Shown: positions 55,001 through 63,445, counted from the stretch's first letter. The stretch is 64,000 nt of DNA from Bifidobacterium sp. ESL0763 (GCF_029433395.1 NZ_JAQTHW010000001.1:62001-126000), one strand, 5' to 3'. Made by a program: numbers and translations. The notes: generated by a model from the letters alone, not told the origin.

Positions 55001-56227
55001 GGGCACGTTCTGGTGAGCGTCATATCCGTAGCTTTGCACGGGATCGGTCGAGCCCACCAGCACGTAGCCTTCCGGAGTGTCGCTTGTCAGGCTCAGGGTG
55101 CGCTTGTTCTGCAGGACGTAGGTGCCCGTGCTGTTGGTGCGCATCGCCAGCGTCGTCGTGGTGTAGGAGACGTCGTGGTCGGCCGCTTCCGGCAGCACCT
55201 GCGCCCACCTGCTGTTGGAGTCGTAGAAGCTTGCGGCGCGCAGGGAGTTGCGCGGGCCGAGGGTGATCTGGTTCAGGTTGTCGGGCAGGGTGATCGGCGA
55301 GGAGACGCTGAGCATGTTCCAGCCGGAGAGGTCCATCGTCTTCAGATAGAGGTTGCTCGAGAACATCTGGGACATGGATCTCACCTGTGAGGTGTTGAGA
55401 TTCTCCAGTCCCTTGATGCTTCGCACGCCCGAATCGGCGAACATGCTGGACATGTCCGTCACGTTCCCGGTGTCAAAATTGGACAGGTCCAGGTCGATTG
55501 GCTGCGTAGCGCCGGATTCGCTGGTTTCGCCCGCATGCGCGAACATGAATTGCATGTTGGTGACCTTGGAGGTGTCGAACCCGTCCAGCCCGATGATCTG
55601 TTCCAGGCGCAAGGCCACGTCGAACATGTGACTCATGTCGGTGACCTTGGAGGTGTCGAACCCGCTGAGGTTGACCTGTCGCAGCATGAAATCTCCGCTG
55701 AACAGGGCGCCCATCTTCGTGACGTGGGAGGTGTCGAAGCCGCTGGCGTTCACCTGGGTCAGCGCCGTGTCGGAGGAGAACATGGAGGACATGTCGTTGA
55801 GCGCGGAGGTGTCGAGGAATCCGTTGCCGTTGAACGTCACCAGATTGTTGTGTGCGCCGAAGATATGATTGGATCTGTTCTGGTCCTGTGCGTCCAGCTT
55901 GGTCTTGGTCGGGCCGATGAAGATGATGTGCTGCACGTCATTGGTGATCGCGTTGGAAGGCATCCTGTTGTTCGCGCCTTCGGCCTTGACGGCCAGCGCG
56001 CAGCCGTCCACGGTGTCTTCCTTGGTCCAGCCGGCATAGCCGTTCGCGGCGGCCGCCTGGGTCGTGCCCGTGCAGGCAATCGCGTTCTGCGTGCCCACAG
56101 TGTTCGCCGCACGACTCTGCGCCTGCCCGGAACCGGAGCTCACGCTGTTGGCGTCGGCCATGGCAGGTGCCGCCAGTGTTGCCATCGCGGCCAGTATGCC
56201 GACCGCGGCTTTCCATGTCTTTCTCAT
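52040..56227 (-). CDS. DUF285-FIVAR giant surface protein, dnaA-proximal copy
   Basis: 1395 residues. Signal peptide 1-~25 (AVGILAAMATLAAPAMADA). Residues ~85-290 hold about six DUF285 units (MFSSDTALTQVNASGFDTSH and similar). A FNGW-type unit follows (KDFTFNGWSGDNRTYQ). Eleven FIVAR-like helical units of ~60 residues span ~500-1200 (YTAASWQPVQTAIDHANDVI and similar). The tail has a Gly/Asn/Ser-rich linker, a ~100-residue region with two Cys, and a single helix (WLWLLLLLLVVAVVCGAVW) with a basic end; no LPxTG. The ATG at 56227 has AGGA upstream. It shares architecture and DNA stretches with the protein at 45771. FIVAR domains bind extracellular matrix proteins or sugars in other species; the role here is inferred. 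Confidence 0.88.
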   Translation of the reverse strand: MRKTWKAAVGILAAMATLAAPAMADANSVSSGSGQAQSRAANTVGTQNAIACTGTTQAAAANGYAGWTKEDTVDGCALAVKAEGANNRMPSNAITNDVQHIIFIGPTKTKLDAQDQNRSNHIFGAHNNLVTFNGNGFLDTSALNDMSSMFSSDTALTQVNASGFDTSHVTKMGALFSGDFMLRQVNLSGFDTSKVTDMSHMFDVALRLEQIIGLDGFDTSKVTNMQFMFAHAGETSESGATQPIDLDLSNFDTGNVTDMSSMFADSGVRSIKGLENLNTSQVRSMSQMFSSNLYLKTMDLSGWNMLSVSSPITLPDNLNQITLGPRNSLRAASFYDSNSRWAQVLPEAADHDVSYTTTTLAMRTNSTGTYVLQNKRTLSLTSDTPEGYVLVGSTDPVQSYGYDAHQNVPNGMGGTANVDAHYTGVKAPANGFSIQYMNGRRISKDFTFNGWSGDNRTYQPNDPVDMASGNKTFSAKWTKNRDSRELNDAYIDGSTLHKDNYTNATWTVFHNAMTAADNVLNDGSKTQADVNKALSDLKDARNKLQMVPNKETLQYLYDETGKLNQGDYTPATWTELQNKRDKAQQVLNNTNATNAEVTDTFKALSKAKDNLQKKGDLTALQAAIDKARQEQQAGYTADSWTNLQTALAAAENVKGNENSTSSDVDTALNNLNDALNKLRVDKSRLVAAIGMAQGKHQSDFTAASWNALKDALDHATDVAADADATKNDVQDATDKLNDALAGLMVDKSELQAAVNQAKQDHPAGSTADKDKYTPGSLDQLQNAISAGQTVLDKPNPTKNEVDTAKQNLQNALNNLAEKGNKTPLQNLVNRYKDNKQADFDPSDATQWPAFTNALQHAKDVIDDANATQADVNAAMAGLVNAANALVPNGRQDLADDVAETTPNKNKYTAASWQPVQTAIDHANDVIATTPAPTAAEVGAAKQQLDQAKLGLVAKGDRTALDALLSQAHHDYPASDQGKYLPNSWNALQNAINAATNLPADATQGPIDQAKQNLQNAMNAMTKVPSKTVLQNMYNQYKANRQNDFDPANWPAFTNALQHAKDVLDNANASQTDVDDALAGLINAANALVPNGRQDLADAVAAIIGQQNKYTTGSWQPVQTAIDHANDVIATTPAPSKADVDQAKQQLDQAIAGLIAKGDKTVLNQVIDNANQKLPNQSRYTPGSWSAFLAALANAKSVKNDPNATQSTIDNAWQQLVDAITNLEPVAADNGGSGNNGGGSDNGGGDGNGGGSGNSWQYTTVLAGRSPVYYISRAFQSSGTTLNGADTNATVTPKRSDTSTNRKHSSKGGKACVNSDGDIVEMSAWTTGTVSEAKLPRCSVPKATTTASATHHPSWLWLLLLLLVVAVVCGAVWYEYNRRNEEEYAVVGAQHHTESR
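52841..53740. repeat. Long-period (606-bp) repeat within the FIVAR region
   Basis: The segment starting GGCGATCACGTCGTTGGCGT at 52841 recurs at 53447, offset 606 bases (202 codons), and similarity extends for roughly 290 bases. It reflects duplication of a three-FIVAR block. Confidence 0.85.
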
Positions 56228-56862
56228 TCCATTCCTATCTGCACTTGGCTCCTCAGTAACGACTTGCGGAACCGTTCCCCGCGGGCATGTGGGGGAATTC
56301 GTTTTGTAAAACAAACATCTACATCTGACAGAGTATCCGGCGGCTGCGCAGCATATAAGGAGACGTAAAATATACAGAAAGTATAGAAATGAATAGTTTA
56401 ATCTGTCATAGAATAGCATCGAGGTAAACATTTCGCGATACGGATTTTCCTTAAGTAGACGAATGTCTAACGTCGCCACGAATGGCCAATAGCCGTTAAT
56501 GATGTGTTTTTTTTTCCGGTCGGTGAAAAGATTTGCAAAACAATTACATAATTGCCGTCAAACCATTCCTTTTCAACTATTTTTAGGGAGTCCATCGATG
56601 CAAGGGAGTGTCGCCGCCGATAGTTCTGCCGGTTGTTCTGTCGAATCCTGCGCCTATCGCTTGGCCAGGGATGTCCCATACTTTGTCCCGCTCGGTTCAT
56701 CGTCCTGCCGACCTGATTGGCTTCGTTGCTCCAGGTCGTCATATTCGTATCCATGCTGTAGGTCGTCGTGCCCGCGGATCTCTTTGCATAGGCGGTTTTG
56801 GCTGGCATGGGTCGTTGTGCCACCGGCTGCTTCGCCGGCCACGCCGCAGACCCCCGGAACCG
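56228..56862. other. Gene-free stretch between dnaA and the DUF285-FIVAR gene
   Basis: 635 bases. The right half (56590-56862) is GC-rich and lies just downstream of dnaA; a small CCGGC/GCCGG hairpin occurs near 56826. The left half (56300-56590) is strongly AT-rich and probably carries the surface-gene promoter on the minus strand. No DnaA boxes or genes were recognised. Confidence 0.45.
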
Positions 56863-58749
56863 TCAGTCGCTGGGGCGCTGCTTGAGGCGGACCGTCAGCT
56901 CCATCACGTAGTTGTAGATTTCCTGCTTCTCCTGCATCTCGCCGGAGATGCGGGTGTAGGCGTGCATCACGGTGGTGTGGTCGCGCCCGCCGAAGACCTC
57001 GCCGATGTTGACCAGGCTCATGCTGGTCATCTCGCGGGCCAGGTACATGGCGATCTGCCGCGCCAGGGCGACGTTCTTGGTGCGCGCCCTGCCCACGAGG
57101 TCGTCGAAGGTCAGGTGGAAGTACTTGGCCACCTGGCCGATGATGTCAGTCGGCTTGATCTCCACGTCGGTGGTGAAGAAGTCCTGCAGCGTCTGCTCGG
57201 CCAGGGCGCGCGAGACCGGCTGGTTGCTGAGGCTCGCCACGGCGGTGACGCGGGTGAGCGCGCCCTCCAGCTCGCGGATGTTCTCGGTGAAGCGTTCGGC
57301 GATCAGGTCGAGCACGTCGTTGGGGATGTTGGAGCGGTTCACGGAGGCCATCATGCGCAGGATGGCGATGCGGGTCTCCAGGTCCGGCGGCTTCACGTCG
57401 ACGGTCAGGCCGGATTCGAAGCGCGAGATGAGCCTGGAGGCGAAGCCCTTGAGGTTCTTGGGCGCCACGTCGGAGGCGATGACGATGCGCTTGTTGGCCT
57501 GGTAGAGCGCGTTGAAGGTGTGGAAGAACTGGTCCAGCGTCGCTTCCTTGCCGCCCAGGAACTGGATGTCGTCGATCAGCAGCACGTCCACCTGGCGGTA
57601 GCGGCGGTTGAACGCGGCGATCTGGCCCTGGCTCTGGTTCGGGTTCTGCAGCGCCTCGATGAACTCGTTGGTGAACTCCTCGCTGGTGACGTAGCGCACC
57701 TTGAGGTTGCGGTCCTTGACCAGCGCGTAGTTGCCGATGGCGTTCAGCAGGTGGGTCTTGCCCAGCCCGGAGCCGCCGTAGATACACAGCGGGTTGAAGT
57801 CCTTGCCGCTGCCCTCGGCCACCGCCAGCGCCACGGTGCGCGCGAAGCGGTTGGAGTCGCCGGGCACGAAGGTGTCGAAGGTGGCGTTCTTGTTGAGGTG
57901 CGTCTCGGGGTCGCGGTCGGTGCGCTGGTCATTGATCTCGAAGGACTGTGCGCTTTCCGGCGCCTGGGCCGGGACGGCCGGGGCCGATCCCGCGTTGCGC
58001 TGCGTCGGCAGAGTGTCCTGCGGGCGCTGCATGGAGGGCGCGAACGGCTCGTACGGCGAATGCCGCTGGGACGATTCGACCGGCTGGATGGGCTGGCCGT
58101 GCTGGGTCGGCTGGCCATGGTCCGCCGGCATCGTCGGCGTGGCCTCCTGTCCGGCCGAACCGAGGGATGGCTGGTAGTGCGCATAGGAGGCGCCGGTGCC
58201 GGTGTCCTCGCCGAAGGCGGGGTCGTCGAACGCCATCTGCGCCGAGGCGGTGCCGGAGAAGTGTTGCTGTGCCGCGGAGCGTTCGTCGGCGCCCGTGGAA
58301 GTCGTCGTTGCGCCGTTTGCCGGCGGCACGTAGAAACCATCGGTGTTGCGGTCGATGGCGGAGTCCGTACCTTGCGCGCCCTGCTGGGTTCCGCTGGTCT
58401 CCATGCCGGGTTCGCCGGTGGCGTGCGATTCGGCCTGAGCCGGTTGGGCCGGCGACGTGGACGGCATGGCCGAGGCGGGCACGATCTTGAAGGCGGGGAA
58501 CATGTCCTGCCCGGTGCACAGGTGCAGCGCCCGCAGCAACGGCTCGCTCAGCTCGCCCTGCAGCGCCTGCTGGGTGGCGGTGTTCGGCACGCACAGCACG
58601 ATGGTGGAGCCGAACGCGCCCTCGGGCGTCACGTTCTCGAGCCAGGCCTGGTTGCGCGGCGTCATCGACGCGTCCCTGCGCAGGATCGCCAGAGCGTCGT
58701 CCCAGATCTGCATCGCCTGGGATTTGGGGTCGTTGGACTGATACGCCAT
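56863..58749 (-). CDS. dnaA: Chromosomal replication initiator protein DnaA
   Basis: 628 residues from the ATG at 58749 (MAYQSNDPKS; AAAGG upstream). Domain I covers 1-~85. Domain II is an unusually long (~210 residues) Gln/Pro/Ser/Thr-rich linker. The AAA+ domain has Walker A GGSGLGKTH near 325, Walker B LLIDDIQFL near 388, and sensor elements. Domain IV ends with the DnaA-box signature GGRDHTTVMHAYTRI. DnaA-ATP opens the origin at DnaA boxes. Three boxes lie upstream, toward rpmH. The in-frame ATG at 58842 is rejected. The next gene downstream is a surface protein rather than dnaN. Confidence 0.98.
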   Translation of the reverse strand: MAYQSNDPKSQAMQIWDDALAILRRDASMTPRNQAWLENVTPEGAFGSTIVLCVPNTATQQALQGELSEPLLRALHLCTGQDMFPAFKIVPASAMPSTSPAQPAQAESHATGEPGMETSGTQQGAQGTDSAIDRNTDGFYVPPANGATTTSTGADERSAAQQHFSGTASAQMAFDDPAFGEDTGTGASYAHYQPSLGSAGQEATPTMPADHGQPTQHGQPIQPVESSQRHSPYEPFAPSMQRPQDTLPTQRNAGSAPAVPAQAPESAQSFEINDQRTDRDPETHLNKNATFDTFVPGDSNRFARTVALAVAEGSGKDFNPLCIYGGSGLGKTHLLNAIGNYALVKDRNLKVRYVTSEEFTNEFIEALQNPNQSQGQIAAFNRRYRQVDVLLIDDIQFLGGKEATLDQFFHTFNALYQANKRIVIASDVAPKNLKGFASRLISRFESGLTVDVKPPDLETRIAILRMMASVNRSNIPNDVLDLIAERFTENIRELEGALTRVTAVASLSNQPVSRALAEQTLQDFFTTDVEIKPTDIIGQVAKYFHLTFDDLVGRARTKNVALARQIAMYLAREMTSMSLVNIGEVFGGRDHTTVMHAYTRISGEMQEKQEIYNYVMELTVRLKQRPSD

Positions 58750-59158
58750 GGTGACCCTTTCTGCTCCTAAGTGAACCGCTCGTCCGTCGTCGGGCGCAGG
58801 CGAGCGTCCGCATTGGTCATACGACGAAACGGCAATACTCAATATTTACTCCGACGCCAAGAAGTTATCCACAGCCTTGCGTGTTGAAAACGCTGAATTG
58901 TGAATAACATTCGTGTAATTTGTGGATAACTAGGCAGGGCTTTTCCTACGGATCACAGTGTTTTCGCCTTGTCCGCCCAATGGCGTCGCCAGTGACGCAG
59001 ACCACGCGCCAGGCCGGTGCGAACGGCGCTTGGCAGGTGCCGAAACCGTCGGAATTCCGCTCCTGTTTTGACGTTCGGCCAGGGGTGAGAGTAATTTGGT
59101 AGAGCTTGACTCATGAGGAGCCGTGTTTTCGCATGGCTAAAAGACCGGGAGCATTATT
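58750..59158. other. dnaA-rpmH intergenic region with DnaA boxes
   Basis: 409 bases between divergent dnaA and rpmH. DnaA boxes: TTATCCACA at 58865 (perfect), TGTGAATAA at 58899 (one mismatch), TGTGGATAA at 58921 (perfect). They may autoregulate dnaA and/or form part of the origin. The remaining sequence (58940-59150) should hold the rpmH promoter. Confidence 0.8.
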
Positions 59159-59293
59159 ATGAAGAGGACATTCCAACCGAACAACCGTCGCCGTCACATG
59201 AAGCACGGCTTCCGCGCTCGCATGCGCACCCGTGCAGGCCGCGCGGTCATCAACCGCCGTCGCGCCAAGGGCCGCAAGCACCTGGCCGTCTGA
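59159..59293 (+). CDS. rpmH: Ribosomal protein bL34
   Basis: 44 residues, [20 protein letters not shown] followed by the standard L34 basic sequence and ending KGRKHLAV. A component of the large ribosomal subunit. GGGAG lies 8 bases before the ATG. It is the first gene of the rightward block; rnpA begins 17 bases downstream, the near-universal arrangement. Confidence 0.98.
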   Translation: MKRTFQPNNRRRHMKHGFRARMRTRAGRAVINRRRAKGRKHLAV

Positions 59294-59310
59294 CATCCGG
59301 CATCACGGAC

Positions 59311-59793
59311 ATGGAGCGGCTGAAAAGTCATCGCGACTTCGTCCATGTGCTCAGACGTCACGGAAAAGTAACCGATAAGGACATCGTCGTGCATTTTTTG
59401 GTGCGCGACGATTCTTCTTACGAAACGACGCCACGCCTGTCGGAGCGGGCCAAGGGGATGAACGGTTCCCAGGGCCTCGACCACCGGCTCGGCCTGGCGG
59501 TCTCCAAGAACGTCGGCAACGCCGTCGTCCGCAATTCGGTGAAGCGGCGTTTCCGTGTGCTGGCGCGCAAGTACGAGCGAAGGCTGCCCGAGCATTGCGA
59601 CATCGTGATGCGGGCCAAGCCCAGCGCTGCGCATACCCTTTTTGCCTCGCTTGACGCCCAGGTGGGCTCGCTGTTCGCCGACATCGAACGCAAGGCGGCC
59701 GCGAAGGCAGACGCCGGCCGTGGCAAGGGCAGGCGAGTGCCATCTGCCAAGAAAGTTCGGCAGGACGGAGCGGGTGACCATGTCAATCGCTGA
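59311..59793 (+). CDS. rnpA: Ribonuclease P protein component
   Basis: 160 residues. It opens [16 protein letters not shown] and carries the RNR motif [22 protein letters not shown] typical of RnpA. It assists the RNA subunit in tRNA 5' processing. A charged C-terminal extension of ~35 residues ([18 protein letters not shown]) is longer than in most family members. No strong ribosome site precedes the ATG, suggesting coupling to rpmH. The gene overlaps yidD by 14 bases. Confidence 0.96.
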   Translation: MERLKSHRDFVHVLRRHGKVTDKDIVVHFLVRDDSSYETTPRLSERAKGMNGSQGLDHRLGLAVSKNVGNAVVRNSVKRRFRVLARKYERRLPEHCDIVMRAKPSAAHTLFASLDAQVGSLFADIERKAAAKADAGRGKGRRVPSAKKVRQDGAGDHVNR

Positions 59794-60163
59794 TTCGGCG
59801 CCATCGTCGTTCGCGGTGCCGTCGCGCGAGAGAGCGTCCAAGGCTCCATCGCGTGGCCGCGTCGCCACAGCGATGCTGGGCGTCATCCGCTGGTACCAGC
59901 GCCATATCTCGGCGCACAACCCGCCTTGCTGCAAGTACTACCCGAGCTGCTCCAACTACGCCGTCCAGGCCATCGCCCGTTTCGGCGCGGCCCGAGGCGC
60001 GCTGCTCGCCGTCCTGCGCCTGCTGCGCTGCCGGCCCTGGAGCCTCGGTGGCATCGACGACGTGCCGCGGAAGTTTTCCATTTTCTATAGATTTTCCTGG
60101 TCGAGTGCCCATGAGGAGCCTCGGCTGACCCCATTGGCGTCGGACACAAAGGAGACGGCCTGA
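59780..60163 (+). CDS. yidD: YidD, membrane protein insertion efficiency factor
   Basis: 127 residues. The YidD core reads [31 protein letters not shown] (in parts) with its conserved cysteines, then [14 protein letters not shown]. It assists YidC in membrane-protein insertion. The ATG at 59780 lies inside the rnpA 3' end with GGAG upstream; the stop overlaps the yidC start (TGATG at 60161-60165). N- and C-terminal extensions of ~30 residues are variable in the family. Confidence 0.95.
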   Translation: MSIADSAPSSFAVPSRERASKAPSRGRVATAMLGVIRWYQRHISAHNPPCCKYYPSCSNYAVQAIARFGAARGALLAVLRLLRCRPWSLGGIDDVPRKFSIFYRFSWSSAHEEPRLTPLASDTKETA

Positions 60164-61179
60164 TGTTCACCAATCCCGACTACAACCACTTCCTGCTGGA
60201 CAGTGGCCTCTTCGGCTGGATCTACAAGATCCTGACCCCGGTCGAATGGCTCATGACCCAGATCATGTGGCTCTTCCATAAGTTCTTCACCTTCCTGGGC
60301 ATGGCGCAGGTGGGCGCCTCGTGGGTGCTCTCGATCATCTGCCTGGTGCTGGTCGTCCACGCGATCATCCTGCCGATCTACATCCGCCAGATGAAGTCCA
60401 TGACCAAGATGCAGGCGCTGCAGCCCAAGATCATGCACATCCAGAAGAAGTACAAGGGCAAGAAGGACCAGGCCAGCAAAGAGGCCATGAGCCGCGAGAC
60501 CATGAAGCTCTACGAGGACAACAAGGTCAACCCGATGGGTTCCTGCCTGCCCATGGTCATCCAGGGCCCCGTCTTCATGTGCATGTTCTACATGCTTTCC
60601 GCGATTCCCTATATCGCCCACGGTTCGCGCGGCGCGCTCGGCGCCTTCGACAAGGCGACCGCCCTGCAGTTCTCGCAGACCAAGGTCTTTGGCCTCGGCG
60701 TCACCAACACGTTCGGCACCGCCGACACCCAGGGCAAGATCGTCATCGGCATCTTCACCGTGCTGATGTGCCTGTGCATGTGGTACATGCAGTTCAACAA
60801 CATGCGCAAGAACCTGCCCGCGGCCTCCATGGAGGGCTCGCAGTACAAGATGCAGCAGACCATGACGTGGGTCTTCCCGCTCATGTACATCTTCTCCGCC
60901 GTCTCCATGCCGTTCGCCGTGCTGGTCTACTGGCTGACCAACAACATCTGCAACATGGTGCGCTCGCTCTGGCAGGTCCGCACCTTCCCGACCCCGGGTT
61001 CGCCCGCGGCCGAAGCAAAGAAGGTGCGCGACCACGAGCACGAGAACAACCGCCGCAAGAAGGCCGGCCAGATCTCGCTCGAGGAGGAGGCGCTGAAGAA
61101 GGCCGAGGAGGACGCCAGGAAGCGCGAGACCCAGGGCTACCAGCGCCAGCAGCCGAAGCGCAAGCGGAAGAAGAAGTAG
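60163..61179 (+). CDS. yidC: Membrane protein insertase YidC
   Basis: 338 residues, the short Gram-positive/actinobacterial form without the large periplasmic domain. It starts near the membrane (FGWIYKILTPVEWLMTQIMW) and has about five helices, with the conserved hydrophilic-groove Arg in IYIRQMKSMTKMQALQPK. The C-terminus is a long basic region ending KRKRKKK that can contact the ribosome. It inserts membrane proteins with or after SecYEG. The ATG overlaps the yidD stop by one base, so the genes are coupled. Confidence 0.97.
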   Translation: MFTNPDYNHFLLDSGLFGWIYKILTPVEWLMTQIMWLFHKFFTFLGMAQVGASWVLSIICLVLVVHAIILPIYIRQMKSMTKMQALQPKIMHIQKKYKGKKDQASKEAMSRETMKLYEDNKVNPMGSCLPMVIQGPVFMCMFYMLSAIPYIAHGSRGALGAFDKATALQFSQTKVFGLGVTNTFGTADTQGKIVIGIFTVLMCLCMWYMQFNNMRKNLPAASMEGSQYKMQQTMTWVFPLMYIFSAVSMPFAVLVYWLTNNICNMVRSLWQVRTFPTPGSPAAEAKKVRDHEHENNRRKKAGQISLEEEALKKAEEDARKRETQGYQRQQPKRKRKKK

Positions 61180-61620
61180 CCGGGCCGGGATGGGCTGCGC
61201 TGGCTGGGCTCTGGCTGGGCTTGGCAGGGTTGCGTGGCCGTGCGGTTTACGGCCGGCTTAGCAGGCAGGGCAACATGGCTGCTTCGATGGTGCGCGCCGG
61301 CGTGGCTGTGCGGTGCGGCTTGCGCGAGGTGGGGCCTGGCTGTGTTTGGCTGGATGGTCGCGTGGAGTGCTTCGCTGGCTGGCTGCATAGCTGGCTGGGC
61401 AGTCTGTCTATTTGTACGGCCGGCTGCCTAGCGATACGGCCTTGTGGCTGTTCGGCGGAGAGACGGCGAGGCGTGGGTTGCGATGGTGTCACCCGCGTCG
61501 GAGCGGTTCCGGCTGGTGAGTACCCGTCAGCGTGGCTGGGACGACCGTTGTGGATACGGCCTTATGGCTGCGACGGGCATGGTTTAGACTTGTGATAACG
61601 AAGGTATAAAGGAGACATTC
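61180..61620. other. G-rich TGGCTG-repeat gap between yidC and jag
   Basis: 441 bases without a credible gene. The plus strand is strongly G over C, with many TGGCTG/GGCTGGG words. A 16-base near-repeat GATACGGCCTTRTGGCTG-type word occurs near 61433 and 61554. The jag promoter may lie near 61570-61605. Confidence 0.5.
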
Positions 61621-62322
61621 ATGGCGTACGACGAAGAGAAGACGACCGAGCAGCTCAACGACGAGGCCGACATCGCCGCCGACTATCTTGAGGGCCTGCT
61701 CGACATCGTCGATTACGAGGGCGACATCGAGATGGGCATCCGCAACCACCGGCCCACCGTGCAGATCGTCGCCGACGACGACGAGGACATCAAGAACCTC
61801 ATCGGCCACAACGGCGACGTGGTGGACGCGCTGCAGCTGCTCACGCGGCTCGCCGTCCAGCAGAAGACGGGGGACCGGTCCCGGCTGATCCTCGACGTCG
61901 ACGGCTACCTCAAGAAGCGCCGCCAGCACCTGCGCGACATCGCGCTCGACGTCATCGACGAGGTGCGCGAGACCGGCGAGCCCGAGAACCTCGACCCCAT
62001 GAACTCCTTCGAGCGCAAGGTCGTGCACGACCTGGTGCGCGAGGAGGGGCTGAAGTCGCGCTCCCACGGCGAGGAGCCGCACCGCTACGTCACCATCTAT
62101 CTCAAGGCCAAGCGGCGCCCGGAGGACCTCGAGGATGACGACATCGACGAGGTTGAGGATGTTGACGAGGTCGATGAGGGTGTTGAAGGCGTTGAGGAGG
62201 CTGGCCAGGTCGATGAGGCTGTGGACGACGACATCGATGATCGTCCTGATGAGGACGAGGTCGATGAGTCAGAGGACGATGACACCGATGAGGCAGACGA
62301 TGAGTCTGCCGATGAGGACTGA
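61621..62322 (+). CDS. jag: Jag/KhpB-type KH-R3H RNA-binding protein
   Basis: 233 residues. A KH domain (residues ~35-105; LIGHNGDVVDALQLLTRLAV) and an R3H domain (~120-175; NSFERKVVHDLVREEGLKSRSHGEEPHR) identify a KhpB/Jag protein that binds RNA and, with KhpA, affects cell division and elongation in some Gram-positives. The N-terminal Jag domain is absent, as usual for actinobacteria. The last ~55 residues are almost all Asp/Glu/Val (EVEDVDEVDEG), an acidic tail that may vary in length through GATGAG repeats. AAGGAG lies 7 bases before the ATG. Confidence 0.94.
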   Translation: MAYDEEKTTEQLNDEADIAADYLEGLLDIVDYEGDIEMGIRNHRPTVQIVADDDEDIKNLIGHNGDVVDALQLLTRLAVQQKTGDRSRLILDVDGYLKKRRQHLRDIALDVIDEVRETGEPENLDPMNSFERKVVHDLVREEGLKSRSHGEEPHRYVTIYLKAKRRPEDLEDDDIDEVEDVDEVDEGVEGVEEAGQVDEAVDDDIDDRPDEDEVDESEDDDTDEADDESADED

Positions 62323-62437
62323 TTCGAAGGACTGATTCGGCCGACGGATACGGATCAAGCGGGGCTGGGAACAGATTTCCTGGCTCCGTTCGTTGTGTGG
62401 CAGTGGCTCATTCTTTGCGATTGCTTGATGTGTTGAA

Positions 62438-62474
62438 GCGGTCGTTTCCAGGGGATTCCCTTGGGAACGGCCGC
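62438..62474 (+). terminator. Terminator-like hairpin between jag and rsmG
   Basis: GCGGTCGTTTCC...GGGG pairs (with G-U) against CCC...GGGAACGGCCGC around a 3-base loop, then TTCTGTG and a later TTTTT. The remaining parts of the 302-base gap (62323-62624) show no gene. Confidence 0.65.
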
Positions 62475-62624
62475 TTCTGTGTCCGTAGAGTCCTGATCTT
62501 TTTATTCATCACGTGACACATTTGCTGACAAGTACATATAATCGATGACGCTGCAGGCACTTTGAAACACTGTTGTGACTGGGTTTTGCTAAGTTCGTAT
62601 CAGGAACCAGCAGGAGTTACATCA

Positions 62625-63314
62625 ATGAGTATCGCAGTCCACAGTGACCAGGAGCTAGAGGCGTCGACCATCCTTCAGGATGTGTTCGGAGACGCCTTGC
62701 CGAAATTGCGCATCTTCCATGGCAAGCTCGCCAAGGAAGGGGAGCAGCGTGGGCTGATCGGACCACGTGATGTCGATATCCTCTGGGAACGCCACATCCT
62801 CAACTCGGCGGCCATCGTGCCTTTCATCGAAGCTTCGACCGAGGACGAACGGTTCAAGACCATCGCCGATGTCGGCAGTGGTGGCGGTTTCCCCGGAATC
62901 GTGGTGGCCGCTTGCCTTCCGGATTATGAGCTGACGCTTATCGAGCCCATGGAGCGTCGTGTTGATTGGCTCAATGAGTGCGTAGAAGAGATGGAACTTG
63001 GCAACGTAAAAGTGGTTCGTGCGCGTTCTGAGGACTATATCGCCAAGCTCAAGCACCATGATGGGGGACTGCATCCGTTCTCCGTGGTGACGTGCAGGGC
63101 TGTGGCTCCCATGACCAAGCTCAGCGCCTGGACCCTCCCATTGCTGAGGCGTGGAGGGCAGCTTATTGCCCTCAAAGGACGTTCGGCGCCAGCGGAGATC
63201 CGCAAGGCGAAGAAGGAGATCAAGAAGAACGGCGGCCTGAATCCGCGCGCTCTGGAGGCTCCCGTCGCTGAAGGATTCGAACCGACGTACACCGTAATCG
63301 TTGACAAGAAGTGA
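62625..63314 (+). CDS. rsmG: 16S rRNA (guanine-527-N7) methyltransferase RsmG
   Basis: 229 residues. The SAM site is [16 protein letters not shown] and the post-strand acidic motif is [27 protein letters not shown] and [12 protein letters not shown] complete the family pattern. It methylates G527 of 16S rRNA; loss gives low-level streptomycin resistance. The ATG at 62625 has AGGAG 8 bases upstream; the in-frame ATG at 62562 is rejected. It is the last gene in the window, just before the parS region, as in the common rsmG-parA-parB order. Confidence 0.97.
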   Translation: MSIAVHSDQELEASTILQDVFGDALPKLRIFHGKLAKEGEQRGLIGPRDVDILWERHILNSAAIVPFIEASTEDERFKTIADVGSGGGFPGIVVAACLPDYELTLIEPMERRVDWLNECVEEMELGNVKVVRARSEDYIAKLKHHDGGLHPFSVVTCRAVAPMTKLSAWTLPLLRRGGQLIALKGRSAPAEIRKAKKEIKKNGGLNPRALEAPVAEGFEPTYTVIVDKK

Positions 63315-63445
63315 GTGTTTACAGGGCTTAAGTGCGTTGCCAAGGGCGAATTCATCGGATTAGTGAAGCGTTGCTTTGTCTTGTTGTGTTGTAACTAAGG
63401 TTTAGGGGCCTGCCCAATACTTCTGCTGTTTTAATGAACTTATGA

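Noticed and set aside
52055-55390. 1111-residue plus-strand open frame opposite the FIVAR region
   Set aside because: Repetitive Val/Gly/Leu-rich shadow created by the FIVAR repeats on the other strand.
45056-56862. The dnaA-dnaN insertion as a transposon or prophage
   Set aside because: No transposase, integrase, terminal inverted repeats or tRNA attachment site was found around the module, so no element type can be assigned.
61234-61431. 65-residue hydrophobic frame in the yidC-jag gap
   Set aside because: No ribosome site. The hydrophobic, Trp/Ala/Gly-rich composition follows from TGGCTG repetition rather than selection.
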